From contig CP165730.1 of NCBI GenBank assembly GCA_041200185.1, positions 310,001 through 374,000 of the forward strand: a stretch of DNA of 64,000 bases. The letters run 5' to 3'. This stretch comes from G041200185 sp041200185 (GTDB taxonomy: Bacteria; Pseudomonadota; Alphaproteobacteria; BNTO01). Numbering within the stretch: position 1 is the stretch's first letter; each line of letters starts with the position of its first letter. A program made the position numbers and the translations under genes. Of this stretch, positions 37,609 through 50,924 are shown piece after piece. The notes beneath the pieces are model-generated. The model was not told the origin of the DNA, searched no databases, and saw only the letters and a list, made by a program, of their open reading frames with translations.

Positions 37609-38600
37609 ATGAATAGAGTCATCAAGAAAATTTGCTTGGTGTTGCCTGCATTGGAATGTTCAGCCACTGAATTGAACCTCGTTCGACAATCTCTTGAAGA
37701 AACGCAAACAGTTTTGCGACGGCTGAATCGGCCATAGGCCGGGGGGGGAGAGACCAGTTGTCAGTAAAAGTCCTACTCAACGAACTACGAAACAAAAATC
37801 TTCGATATCGATTGCTGACTGCACAAAATAGCCAAACAGGTATCGATCCTAGAGGCAGAACGTAAGAGGCAAGCTAACGCAATCGCGTGTATTCTCAACA
37901 ACCTCGTTGAGCACTATCAAAAAATCCAATCGAAGCTTATGGCTAGCGGAACGCTTCTTGTTGAGTCAATTGAAGACCAACCCGACACAAACCTGAGCTA
38001 TCAAAAACTTAAAGGAAAAGTCGACATGTTCTTGCTGCTCCTTACGGAAAGTTTTTCGCTGTATCTACACACTTACGATGATGAGGATCTAATCCCGCTG
38101 CCAATTCACTCAATCTTTGATCATGTTCATAAATGTCCGCCTAATCCTCCAGTTACAGATAAATGCGAGACTTGTGGCGGCGAGCACAAAACGGATCTTT
38201 GCAAGAGGCTCTACTATTCTACAAATAGGAAACAAATCGATATCAATCACTTTAGAAGAAGAACAAACGTCTGTCTATTTACCAACCGACTACGAATCGT
38301 ACATTTGTTCTTGTGGATCCGGTCATGTTTATTCCTGGGATTGTACTGGGAATAACGGATTTCCATTGCCTGTTTACTTTAAAGGAACAGCTGGGTAAAC
38401 TGTCCATCGTCCCCGAATCACTGACATCCTCTCAACACTATCTACCGCAAAGGGTTCGATTCCCCAGATAACTGGGCTCTACAAAAGGGATATCCCTGCG
38501 CCTGTGGCAAGCTTCGTACAGACGCTTCCGAGCTGCCTTCAGTACAGCCTCATACCTTCTCATTTCCCCGTTTGGAGTGTAACTCTGCTAAGTGCGCAGC
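37609..38600 (+). pseudogene. decayed second copy of the Cys/His-rich repeat gene
   Basis: Starting at ATG 37609, the frame gives MNRVIKKICLVLPALECSA, which aligns with the N-terminus of the gene at 30974. In the same frame are stops at 37735 (TAG), 37765 (TAA) and 37816 (TGA, aligned with a Trp codon of the intact copy). The coiled-coil module then resumes: IAKQVSILEAERKRQ, LMASGTLLVESIEDQPD and LIPLPIHSIFDHVHKCP all match the intact copy closely. After CETCGGEH the reading shifts to another frame that carries YICSCGSGHVYSWDC before a further stop at about 38396, and a CACGKLRTDASEL fragment follows near 38500. Both modules are thus present in order, proving they once formed one gene. The end coordinate is approximate. 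Confidence 0.85.
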
Positions 38601-38849
38601 GCTTTATAGAAATTAACCATCCGGAATACATTGAGAGGAAAATACACCCCCTAACAAGACCATAGAGAATGCATAAGACGATAACTCACCCTTTGACACC
38701 AAAAAACTCAAAACTAAAAGACTAAAACGCGATTCTGACCTACAACGGTACCAAGAAAACTACCAGTCTCGCTGTAATATGCGATATGAGGGCAAAAAGT
38801 CGTACAGAAATGAATTCTCGCATGAGGAAGCTGCGGGGGCCGCTAGTCG

Positions 38850-39713
38850 TTAAGTGCCGTCCTCAGGTCTCGAAGATCCCTTTTTAAAGATCTGTAGCGC
38901 ATATTGATAAACGGATTTTTTAGAAAGGTGAAACGTTTGGGCAGCCTCCTCAACCGCGTTTTTGAGGGAAATTCCTTGTTTCAAAAATTCTTGAAGAAAA
39001 GAGACCACCTCTGACCAGTCAGCCTCTTGCGCTGAAGGGGGAGATAAGACAATCACAATCTCGCCTCGAGGAGGGTTTTCCAAAAAGTGTCTGTAAACTT
39101 CTTCATAACTCCCTGTAATACGCTCCTCAAAGACTTTCGTTAACTCACGCAGAATGGCGACTTTTCGCCTTGGAAGGTGTGTTTGTAGGAGCCCCAACGT
39201 CTCAAGAAGTTTGTGAGGAGCTTCGAAAAATGCCAAAGTCGAAGGCAACTCTTCCCAGACTTTTAAAGCCTGTGCATTAAGGCGACTTGCAAACCCGAGG
39301 AAGGTTAGAGGGGCCGTCGGAAAACCTGACAACGAACTCGCCGTGAGGAAAGCCGACGCTCCAGGAATTGACGTCACACGGATGCCAAGAGCAAAACAAT
39401 CCCGGACAAGCTTAAACCCCGGGTCGGCAATAAGCGGCATCCCCGCGTCGCTTATGAGGGCCAGCGTCGCACCTCTTTGAAGCTTTTGGATGATTTTCGG
39501 ACGTGCTGCATCCGCATTGTGATCATGATATGTCGCTAGAGGAGTTGAAATGTTGTAATGAGCTAACAACTTCCGGCTGACGCGCGTATCTTCGCAATAA
39601 ATCTCGTCGCACGAACGTAGGACACGTAAGGCGCGAAGAGTTATATCCTCTAAGCAGCCGATAGGAGTCGCGGTCAGATACAGCCCCGGCTCCAACGTCT
39701 TTTTGATGTTCAT
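38850..39713 (-). CDS. rsmI: 16S rRNA (cytidine(1402)-2'-O)-methyltransferase RsmI
   Basis: A 287-residue SAM-dependent methyltransferase that modifies C1402 in the decoding centre. LYLTATPIGCLEDITLRAL, YCEDTRVSRKLL, YHDHNA and the SAM-binding ALISDAGMPLIADPG are diagnostic (usual form TPIGNLxD). The ATG at 39713 has AAAGGAGG upstream. An in-frame ATG at 39815 with its own GGGAGGA site would add 34 residues (MSGILNFSTQSVTCKLADWA...). Such an extension is not usual for RsmI. Confidence 0.95.
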   Translation of the reverse strand: MNIKKTLEPGLYLTATPIGCLEDITLRALRVLRSCDEIYCEDTRVSRKLLAHYNISTPLATYHDHNADAARPKIIQKLQRGATLALISDAGMPLIADPGFKLVRDCFALGIRVTSIPGASAFLTASSLSGFPTAPLTFLGFASRLNAQALKVWEELPSTLAFFEAPHKLLETLGLLQTHLPRRKVAILRELTKVFEERITGSYEEVYRHFLENPPRGEIVIVLSPPSAQEADWSEVVSFLQEFLKQGISLKNAVEEAAQTFHLSKKSVYQYALQIFKKGSSRPEDGT

Positions 39714-40147
39714 TTTCTGCCTCCTTTGCGAGATTTTACCAAAATATTCATCCGCAGCCCAATCAGCGAGCTTGCAGGTCACGCTCTGAGTAGAAAAGTT
39801 AAGAATCCCTGACATAATATCCTCCCGTAGATAGTCAATAAAATAAAGAATTATTTTTTTATATTTCTTAATCATTCCCTATTTATTATGTAATAGCTAG
39901 TGCTATTTTTTTGTAATTAGATTTTATTGGTAAATTTTCTCGAGATTTTTTTTATTGATTCTACTTTACAATTGCACCTACACATAAAAAGGTATGTACT
40001 TAGAGGTTTTCTTGAAAGTCAGAATTGATAATTTAAAGTTTTAATAGATCCATTGCGCAATCTACCTATATTTTGAGCTCTTATCCTTTAGTACAAAACG
40101 AGGGCGACTTCTCAAAAAGATACGGGTAGAGTCGTAAAATACAATTA
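39714..40147. other. upstream region of rsmI and AT-rich spacer
   Basis: The first 100 bp encode an in-frame N-terminal extension candidate of rsmI with its own ATG (39815) and Shine-Dalgarno GGGAGGA. Beyond it the sequence is very AT-rich and non-coding, likely holding the rsmI promoter. Confidence 0.45.
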
Positions 40148-40531
40148 TTGAATTTGGTATTGCATCAAAAAAGCCCTATCCTGGATACTTTCGAGCCTAG
40201 GATGGAGACATGGAAAATACCGATGCCGAAAGAGTGTGCAAAAGTTGTTTTGGGGACGTTAGGAAAAGGGAAAGAGAGCGAGGTGAGCGTGGAAAATTCC
40301 TGTTCTAGAGAAGAGGGGAGGTCACTACTTGTACCTACTGAGAACACAAAGAGTGGGAATCTTTTATCAAAAATAAAGCACAGCCTAGCATTGCAAGGTT
40401 GTGACGTTCTGGATGTTTCTGAGTTTGCACGCGAAAGAGTTCACCAGGCCAAGAGACATAGAAGGAAATTCAACGGCATTCCGATAAGGAATATGATCAA
40501 CATCAAAAAAATTTCAGTTATAAACGGGTAA
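40148..40531 (+). CDS. possible small orphan gene
   Basis: An open frame of 127 codons beginning at TTG. A shorter version could start at ATG 40202. The product is hydrophilic, with a basic segment near the end (ARERVHQAKRHRRKF). There is no clear ribosome-binding site and no family I recognise. It could be a remnant. It is listed because it is the only sizeable open frame between rsmI and the rRNA operon. Confidence 0.3.
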   Translation: MNLVLHQKSPILDTFEPRMETWKIPMPKECAKVVLGTLGKGKESEVSVENSCSREEGRSLLVPTENTKSGNLLSKIKHSLALQGCDVLDVSEFARERVHQAKRHRRKFNGIPIRNMINIKKISVING

Positions 40532-40839
40532 ATTTTCGGTGGCTTGAGGTTGATTTTTGAGTGTTGTTGAGGATTGCTACAAAACGTTTCGCGGTGGTTT
40601 AGCTGGATGCGACTCCAGCGGTTGCCGGCAGAACCAACTGCAAATTCAAGAGCGTCATTGGTAATATGCACCTCCTATTCCGGCTATCTTTTGTTGAATA
40701 GATCTTCTAGAAATCTTCTGTTCCAGCGGAGCATTGTAGCTATTTCTATGAAGTGCACCTGTACTAAGTTGCTTTGTTGGTATCTATTGATGACGAGGTT
40801 AGCGAAATTCTAAGAGGCATCCCAGGATTGGGACTGTGC

Positions 40840-41060
40840 TCTGACGGATGTTCCTACATCAAGGGTCGTGCCTTTAGTGCGCGGTTAGAATCTTAGAGAC
40901 AGGGAAAACAAGCTAGCTTGTGCCGCAAGAATGCTGGGTACCTTCTAGTGTAACTCTTGGTAGATCTACGTACGTAGCGTCTTCCATGATTGGCACATAG
41001 AGGAATGTGCGCCACATGATAATATTTCCCTCTCTTCTAGCTACTTGCTGTGAATCTTGT
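40840..41060 (+). pseudogene. probable third remnant of the Cys/His repeat gene
   Basis: Fragments in shifting frames resemble the repeat protein. CRKNAGYL (about 40923-40946) fits the KNGQxGYV linker. YVRSVFHDWHIEEC (about 40970-41011) aligns without gaps, up to its final residues, with the unit YVCYYCNDWHPEN of the large gene, with both Cys codons lost. ASQDWDC (about 40826-40846) may be an earlier piece. Stops interrupt every frame. The match is short and by eye. Confidence 0.35.
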
Positions 41061-41268
41061 GTTTTGTCATTCAGGCTCATTGGGATTGTTAAAGTTTTAT
41101 AATCTTCTTTTAGTTAGTTCACAGGTCTTCCTGTAGAGGGCAAGTGTAGGCACCACATTGGGGTACATTTGTTTTTTTTGCCCAAGGAATTCGCGCTTTC
41201 CGTCAACTTATGCCGCAGATGTCCCTTTTGCAGGTTATATATAGGTGAATTTTTTTAAGAGGGGGGTG

Positions 41269-41298
41269 TTGACGATGCCGGTCAAAACGCGGTATAAA
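41269..41298 (+). promoter_or_regulatory. rRNA operon promoter
   Basis: TTGACG (41269-41274), an 18-base spacer and TATAAA (41293-41298) form a strong sigma70-type promoter about 180 bp before the mature 16S end, a normal leader length. Confidence 0.7.
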
Positions 41299-41478
41299 GA
41301 ATCTGTTGGTGCGGAACGGAACAGCGGATCGCCCCGGGTCTTTGAGAGAGTCAACTTAGTTGAAGTGGTACATCGGTTGCGTCGGTGCTTAGCAAGAATT
41401 TTTATGCTGACGAACGCGCAATCCTGTACAGATAACTTCTTATCAGTGATTTGTGAAAGTTCAGTCAGTTCTCGTGTT

Positions 41479-42967
<1,489 letters not shown>

Positions 42968-43019
42968 TTAAGGATAAGCAGTAGGCGCCACCGATGGACC
43001 ATTTCAAGGAAGCCCTTGA

Positions 43020-43096
<77 letters not shown>

Positions 43097-43101
43097 AATC
43101 T

Positions 43102-43174
43102 GGGGGTGTAGCTCAATTGGTGGAGCGCAGGCTTTGCAAGTCTGAGGTCGTCGGTTCGATTCCGTCCACCTCCA
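43102..43174 (+). tRNA. tRNA-Ala (anticodon TGC)
   Basis: This is a 73-base cloverleaf five bases after tRNA-Ile. The acceptor GGGGGTG pairs with CACCTCC and the anticodon loop is TTTGCAA (TGC). CCA is not encoded (CTT follows the discriminator A), unlike the tRNA-Ile and tRNA-Ser of this window. Confidence 0.95.
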
Positions 43175-43191
43175 CTTGAAGGGTTGTGAAG

Positions 43192-43264
43192 GGGGGTGTA
43201 GCTCAGTTGGTAGAGCGCATGCTCCGCAAGCATGAGGTCGTCGGTTCGATTCCGTCCACCTCCA
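43192..43264 (+). tRNA. second tRNA-Ala copy with anticodon CGC and C33
   Basis: A tandem duplicate of the preceding tRNA, 17 bases downstream. Acceptor, D and T arms are nearly identical, and the anticodon stem CATGC/GCATG is perfectly paired. The anticodon loop is TCCGCAA, so position 33 is C rather than the nearly universal U, and the anticodon is CGC (reads GCG). CCA is not encoded. It folds well, so it may be functional, but C33 would normally weaken decoding. Confidence 0.85.
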
Positions 43265-43470
43265 CTCGAGAGGCTTGGAATAGGGCGCTTTTGGCTTTCT
43301 ATTCCAGGCTTTTTGGAAGCTTTTGGGTTCTTTAGAATAGTGTGAAGAAGGAAGAGAGAAAACGGTTTTCTGTTCTTTGTGAATGGAAAATTTGGGTTTT
43401 TTCGAAAGAGAAACTCTTGGGATTTGAATGGATCTTGAGAGTGAGACTGAGAAAAGAGAAATCTTTAGAG

Positions 43471-46217
<2,747 letters not shown>

Positions 46218-46267
46218 TTCGTTTCAGATCTCACTTTCAAGACCCGTTCAAAGCAGGAGGATTTTCA

Positions 46268-46386
46268 AGGGAGGCGAGAATAGCGAATGTGTACCACCCG
46301 ATCCCATTCCGAACTCGGCCGTGAAACTGTTCAGCGCCTATGGTACTGTGTCTTAAGACATGGGAGAGTCGGTCCCCGCCTTCCCT
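46268..46386 (+). rRNA. 5S ribosomal RNA
   Basis: About 119 bases with the conserved CCGAACTCGG loop and GTGAAACTG. The terminal stem AGGGAGGCG pairs with CGCCTTCCCT (one bulge). It follows 23S by about 50 bases. No terminator hairpin follows before the xerC-like gene. Confidence 0.95.
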
Positions 46387-46408
46387 GGAAGTCCTTTTGG
46401 CTATTTGT

Positions 46409-47344
46409 ATGGATCGAGAACTTTCTTCTCTTTTTCATTCCTGGTTGGAGTCTCTTCGTTTTGTTGATTCCAGATCGTTTGCGACGGTGGTCGCTTACGA
46501 TGGGGATGTCGTTTCTTTTTTACAATTTTATCAAACGACCTATCAGGTTGTACCTTCATTGGACTCGTTAATATCCGTTCAGTCACGGGATTGGCGGGCG
46601 TGGCTAGCAGATCAGAAATTGAAGGGGCTTTCTCCTAAAACATTGGCGCGGCGTCTGTCCGCGTTGAAGAGTTTTTATTTGTTTCTTGTCCAAAAGGGAA
46701 TCATCGAGGATCATCCGATCCTGGTGGCTTGTCGACCGCGAATTCCAAGGTCGCTTCCGCGTCCAGCGTCAGGTGATGCTATTGAGGAGATGCGCGAATT
46801 AATTAGGCACGAGAAGACATTCGAATGGGTGCAGTTGCGTGACGAGGCTCTACTTCTACTGTTGTACGGAGCCGGTTTGCGGATTAATGAGGCTCTTGCC
46901 TTCAATGGTCAGGATTGGACTGAAGATTACTTAGCTGTTTATGGAAAGGGGGGTAAGTTTCGACAAGTCCCTATTCTGGAGCCTGTTCGAGAGCAGATGG
47001 CTAAATATCGTCATGGATGTCCTTATAATACCGAAGGGAGGTATCCACTGTTTGTGGGGGTGAAAGGTAAAAGGTTGGTGGCACAAGTTTATGAGGCACG
47101 AGTAAGGCGTTGGAGGCGACAATTAGGACTTCCAGAAGATCTAACTCCTCATGCACTAAGACACAGTTGTGCGACCCATCTACTAACGCAGTCGGGTGAT
47201 CTGAGAGGGATTCAAGAGCTTCTTGGACATGCTTCATTGTCGACAACTCAGATCTACGCAGACCTTAATAACGATTCGCTTTATGAAGTTTACCAGCAAG
47301 CTCATCCACGAGAGGATAGGAAAACGAATAAGAAATGCGAGTGA
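46409..47344 (+). CDS. xerC: tyrosine recombinase XerC-like
   Basis: A 311-residue site-specific recombinase that, with a XerD partner, resolves chromosome dimers at dif. The N-terminal SAM-like domain contains LSPKTLARRLSALKSFYLFL. The catalytic set is visible: GAGLRINEAL (Arg), GKGGKFRQVP (Lys), HALRHSCATHLL (His-x2-Arg), LGHASLSTTQIYA (His and nucleophile Tyr). ATG 46409 is chosen because upstream starts lie inside 5S rRNA. The ribosome-binding site is weak. It begins 22 bp after 5S with no terminator between, suggesting cotranscription with the rRNA operon. XerD cannot be excluded on sequence alone. Confidence 0.9.
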   Translation: MDRELSSLFHSWLESLRFVDSRSFATVVAYDGDVVSFLQFYQTTYQVVPSLDSLISVQSRDWRAWLADQKLKGLSPKTLARRLSALKSFYLFLVQKGIIEDHPILVACRPRIPRSLPRPASGDAIEEMRELIRHEKTFEWVQLRDEALLLLLYGAGLRINEALAFNGQDWTEDYLAVYGKGGKFRQVPILEPVREQMAKYRHGCPYNTEGRYPLFVGVKGKRLVAQVYEARVRRWRRQLGLPEDLTPHALRHSCATHLLTQSGDLRGIQELLGHASLSTTQIYADLNNDSLYEVYQQAHPREDRKTNKKCE

Positions 47345-47353
47345 AAGTAGATA

Positions 47354-47375
47354 ATGAGCTGCTTTTGCAGCTCAT
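47354..47375 (+). terminator. hairpin after xerC
   Basis: A perfect 9-bp stem ATGAGCTGC/GCAGCTCAT (47354-47362 and 47367-47375) with a TTTT loop lies 10 bp past the xerC stop. There is no downstream T-run. It probably ends or protects the rrn-xerC transcript. Confidence 0.6.
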
Positions 47376-48081
47376 CTACACTAGGGCCTATGCGAGCATG
47401 GCTTGGATGGACTTGTTTTTCAGCTCGACGCACCCTTTATTTTTCGGTATTTCCAGCACCTTGAACCCCCTCGTTATCCAACGTTTTCACATCCAAGCGT
47501 AAGGAGAAGTGAGGGGATGTAAGGTCAGGGGAATGCAGTCATAACTGCAGGCTTTTCAGGTTAGGAGTTCCCATTGAGCATGTTTTGGGAAGTGAAAACG
47601 ATAGAAAATTTCGGAGGGTTTTATAGAGATTTTTATAAACTTCTGGATCTAAGGATTTCTTTGCTATTTTGAATTTATTGCGTATTTTTAATGCTGAGAA
47701 CAGTGAAAATGGCGCATCACGTTGAGTTTTATTCTTTTAACATTCAGTTTAAGCTTTTTACAAGTCGGAGTGCCTCGCAATGAGGTTAATTAACAAGTAT
47801 TCCAAACGCAAATAATTGATTACTAAATATCTTATTCAGAATCGAAATAAGACCTATCGATCAATATCGATACTTCTTCTCACAAACTCCGCTACTGGTG
47901 CCGTCACAGGTTTTGCTTACTAGGTTTTTTAATAATATGACTTAATTATTAATTCAATACATGTTTTGTGCTAACAAATAAAAACTCGAGTTTACTTATT
48001 AAGTATGTATGTAATTAATACTAACCAGAAGATTGATGCTCAGGGTGGTAATGGTCGCCCGTAGGTTGTTGTTTCAACTAA
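47376..48081. other. non-coding spacer
   Basis: About 700 bp without open frames of gene character, increasingly AT-rich towards 48000. I see no RNA gene or repeat. Confidence 0.5.
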
Positions 48082-48273
48082 CAGGTAATTGAGTCCAATA
48101 AATATTGCGAAAGGTTCCACGAAGAACAACAACAGTTTTTAATCGATTTATTGGGCTTTATGATGCCCAATGAGTCTAGGGTTCAACTTGCAGAACGATT
48201 AAGACAATCTGATTCGTCGGATAAGGCAACGGAAGTGTTCAGTAAAATACGAGTAGATCTCATGAAAGACTAA
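48082..48273 (+). pseudogene. possible gene fragment without start codon
   Basis: An open frame of 63 codons ends at TAA 48271. It lacks a proper start. Its product (ERFHEEQQQFLIDLLGF, then RVQLAERLRQSDSSDKATEV) looks like a genuine helical C-terminus rather than random translation. The family is not recognised. It is probably the tail of a decayed gene. Confidence 0.35.
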
Positions 48274-48284
48274 GGAGAATGAGT

Positions 48285-48334
48285 CTCTACGCTCTTAGGG
48301 AGAAGGAAGGCAACCCTAGTGGAACAGCGTAGAG
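48285..48334. repeat. two-level stem-loop
   Basis: CTCTACGCT (48285-48293) pairs perfectly with AGCGTAGAG (48326-48334). Inside, TAGGG (48296-48300) pairs with CCCTA (48314-48318), forming a long structured hairpin. On the plus strand a T6 run follows at 48344-48349. It lies between the fragment above and the convergent lysK, so it may act as a terminator or a structured RNA element. Confidence 0.55.
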
Positions 48335-48433
48335 GTTATGGTGCTTTTTTGAAAACGTTTAGGGGGACAGCTTGCGGCCTTCGACTCGCGACTCCGGCGC
48401 AAATGGCCCCATGTCGACATACAGCAGAGTCTT

Positions 48434-50017
48434 TTACTCAGCAAGCTTGTTTTGAATTAGCTTCATCGTGTTGTCTCGGCCAAAAAGGGCAATAAAAGAC
48501 CCCATACGAGGACCTTCTGATTGTCCTAGCAGAACCTCATACAGGGCCTGAAACCAATGACGTAGAGACTCAAAAGGGTAGTTCTTTCCAATTTCGTAGA
48601 CGATTGTTTGCAGGTCGTCTGATGAGGCGTTATCGGACGATTCTTTTAGTCGTTCCAGCAACTCTTGCAAAGCCCTGCGTTCGATATCATTTGGCGTGCG
48701 GAAAGACAGCGTTGGTTGAACAAAATCTCGATAGTAGGCAAGCGCATGGTGAACGAGTCGATCAAGAAGGGAGGAATTCTTCGGCGTTGTCCCCGGCATA
48801 TACTTCTGGACAAATCCCCACAAAACGCCAGGACTGGACGATCCGCAAACCGTGACTAGATTCAGCAAAATGTTAAAGGGAAGAGTGCGTTCTCCTACAG
48901 GCGGATGACCGTTGTGGACGTGAAAAACGGGATTCTCAAGTTGCTTCTCGAGCGACTGTTTGCCATAGGCTTCGAGCTGCTGTAGGTAATCATCAATGGC
49001 TCTTGGAATAACGTCGAAATAAAGACGCTTAGCCTTGCGAGGTGAAGGATATAGATAGTACGCCAAACTTTCCTCAGGCGCATACTTTAACCACTCCTGA
49101 ATCGTAAGGCCATTTCCTTTAGATTTGGAAATCTTTTGCCCCTGCTGGTCCAAGAAGAGCTCATACGACAACCCCTCTGGAGGCTGCCCACCGAGGATTT
49201 TACAAATCTGACTCGATAAAACGACGGAAGGACGAAGATCTTTTCCCGACATCTCATAATCCACGCCGAAAACTGACCAACGTCCTCCCCAATCAACCTT
49301 CCACTGAAGTTTGCAGTGGCCGCCTGTGACAGGAACTTCAACAAATTCGTCTGTTTCTGGATCTCTATACGTTACGGTTCCGGCGTCCACATTTCTTTCT
49401 TCCAAAGCAACCTGCAGGACGCGGTGAGTGCGAGGACAAATGGGCAAAAAGGGACTGTAAGTCGCTCTCCGTTCATCGCGCAAAGTTGGTAAGACTACCG
49501 CCATAATTTCATCGTAATTGCGTAAAACGTTGATCAGCATGGTGTCAAAGTGACCTGATTTATAGTGCTCTGTCGAACTCTGGAATTCGTAAGTAAAATC
49601 AAATGAATTTAGGAACTCACGTAACATTGCATTGTTGTGATGTCCAAAGCTCTCGTATTTCTCATAAGGATCCGGAACCATTGTCAATGGTTGCCCCAGA
49701 TGCTCTTCGAGCCATTCCGGGTGGGGAACATTCTCAGGAACCTTTCTTAGGCCATCCATATCATCCGAGAAAGCGAAAAGACGCGTTGGAATAGACGACA
49801 AACAACGAAAGGCATTTTGCACCATGACCGTCCTTGCCACCTCTCCAAATGTACCAATATGAGGCAATCCTGACGGGCCATACCCTGTTTCGAAGAGGAC
49901 ATACCCCTTATCAGGTACCTTCCCTTGGATCTTCTGGAGGATCGTCCGAGCTTCCTCAAAAGGCCAAGCTTTTGCCACAAGGGCCGCAGAACGACGAGAA
50001 TCAGAAGAGACTAACAT
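48434..50017 (-). CDS. lysK: lysyl-tRNA synthetase, class I
   Basis: A 527-residue class I LysRS, the archaeal-type enzyme also found in many Alphaproteobacteria and spirochetes. GYGPSGLPHIGTFGE is the HIGH region, and KISKSKGNGL is the KMSKS loop. VDWGGRWSVFGVDYEMSGKD is a typical central segment. The length matches the family. The start at 50017 gives a plausible N-terminus. It stands alone on the minus strand. Confidence 0.96.
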   Translation of the reverse strand: MLVSSDSRRSAALVAKAWPFEEARTILQKIQGKVPDKGYVLFETGYGPSGLPHIGTFGEVARTVMVQNAFRCLSSIPTRLFAFSDDMDGLRKVPENVPHPEWLEEHLGQPLTMVPDPYEKYESFGHHNNAMLREFLNSFDFTYEFQSSTEHYKSGHFDTMLINVLRNYDEIMAVVLPTLRDERRATYSPFLPICPRTHRVLQVALEERNVDAGTVTYRDPETDEFVEVPVTGGHCKLQWKVDWGGRWSVFGVDYEMSGKDLRPSVVLSSQICKILGGQPPEGLSYELFLDQQGQKISKSKGNGLTIQEWLKYAPEESLAYYLYPSPRKAKRLYFDVIPRAIDDYLQQLEAYGKQSLEKQLENPVFHVHNGHPPVGERTLPFNILLNLVTVCGSSSPGVLWGFVQKYMPGTTPKNSSLLDRLVHHALAYYRDFVQPTLSFRTPNDIERRALQELLERLKESSDNASSDDLQTIVYEIGKNYPFESLRHWFQALYEVLLGQSEGPRMGSFIALFGRDNTMKLIQNKLAE

Positions 50018-50227
50018 AAACCAACTAGCGTGAGCAGGACATGGCTCAGTTTAGGAAAGCCAGAAAGAGGTGTCAACAAAACAGATCGATAATCGTAGGA
50101 TCTAGTACATCAATATTATATACATGTTCATTAGATATTTATGGTATTATTAGATAGTAAGTAGAAACAATAAGTGCTATGACTATCCAGCGTTTAGGAC
50201 AGGAGCGTTAACAGGAAGGAGAGGAGC

Positions 50228-50773
50228 ATGAAGAAAACAGTATCACTGGTAGTATCCACCATGTTGGGTACGGCACTAGTCGTGGGAACAGAGACTCAGA
50301 AGGAAAACGACGAAAATCTATTTAAAGTGACAAAGATCGACAAGTCAAAGAAAAACAAAGAAGATATTTTTTCTAAAAAACTTAATAAAGATGAGAAATT
50401 GTTGGAGGATATCGGTAAATTTTATGCAGAGGATGGAAAGTTAAATGCACATACTTACGCCCGCGCTCTTTTACTCGTTGTCAAAAGGGGCGAAGAAGAT
50501 AAACAAGCCTTTTTCGATTTTGCGCGTGCCTTGTGCAGCCAATACGACGTTAACTACGTGAAGGGGATCAGCACTTTTATGATGGTACTGTCTAAAGCAC
50601 GTTTCGTCAATTTCGACAGTCAAGACCAGGTTCAACAACTTAGGGAATCTCTCCAACAACGTTATGGTCTGCCTTTCGCCGCAGATGTCGTTTCCCAATT
50701 GGTGACAATAAGACAAAGCCAAATGAATTCAGCTTTGGATTGGGCGATTGAGTGGCTTGAGGATCACGCGTAA
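50228..50773 (+). CDS. small exported orphan protein
   Basis: A 181-residue protein with a Sec-type signal peptide (MKKTVSLVVSTMLGTALVVG), then a very charged Lys/Asp/Glu stretch (about residues 23-75) and a helical C-terminal half. A strong AGGAAGGAGAGGAG ribosome-binding region is directly upstream. No known domain is recognised. It is likely a periplasmic or secreted protein specific to this lineage. Confidence 0.7.
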   Translation: MKKTVSLVVSTMLGTALVVGTETQKENDENLFKVTKIDKSKKNKEDIFSKKLNKDEKLLEDIGKFYAEDGKLNAHTYARALLLVVKRGEEDKQAFFDFARALCSQYDVNYVKGISTFMMVLSKARFVNFDSQDQVQQLRESLQQRYGLPFAADVVSQLVTIRQSQMNSALDWAIEWLEDHA

Positions 50774-50924
50774 TAAAAGCTATTGGTGATTGGGGTCGGG
50801 AATAACTGACCTCATCTTGCAATGTTTTTCAAGGAATGACAAAATTAAGCAGGCTACAGGAAAGTATTGGTGTTAATTTATTTGAATTGCTTAAGTATAG
50901 ATGATGTGGCAAGGAGAGTGAGAG

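Noticed and set aside
37816..37818. TGA aligned with a Trp codon, suggesting UGA recoding
   Set aside because: Other genes use TGA as a normal stop (for example fusA's neighbours adk and secY), and the same locus has TAG and TAA stops. Simple decay explains it.
46409..47344. Integrase of a mobile element at the rRNA operon
   Set aside because: No att-like duplication of 5S or tRNA, no cargo genes, and the sequence and length fit a housekeeping XerC/D better.
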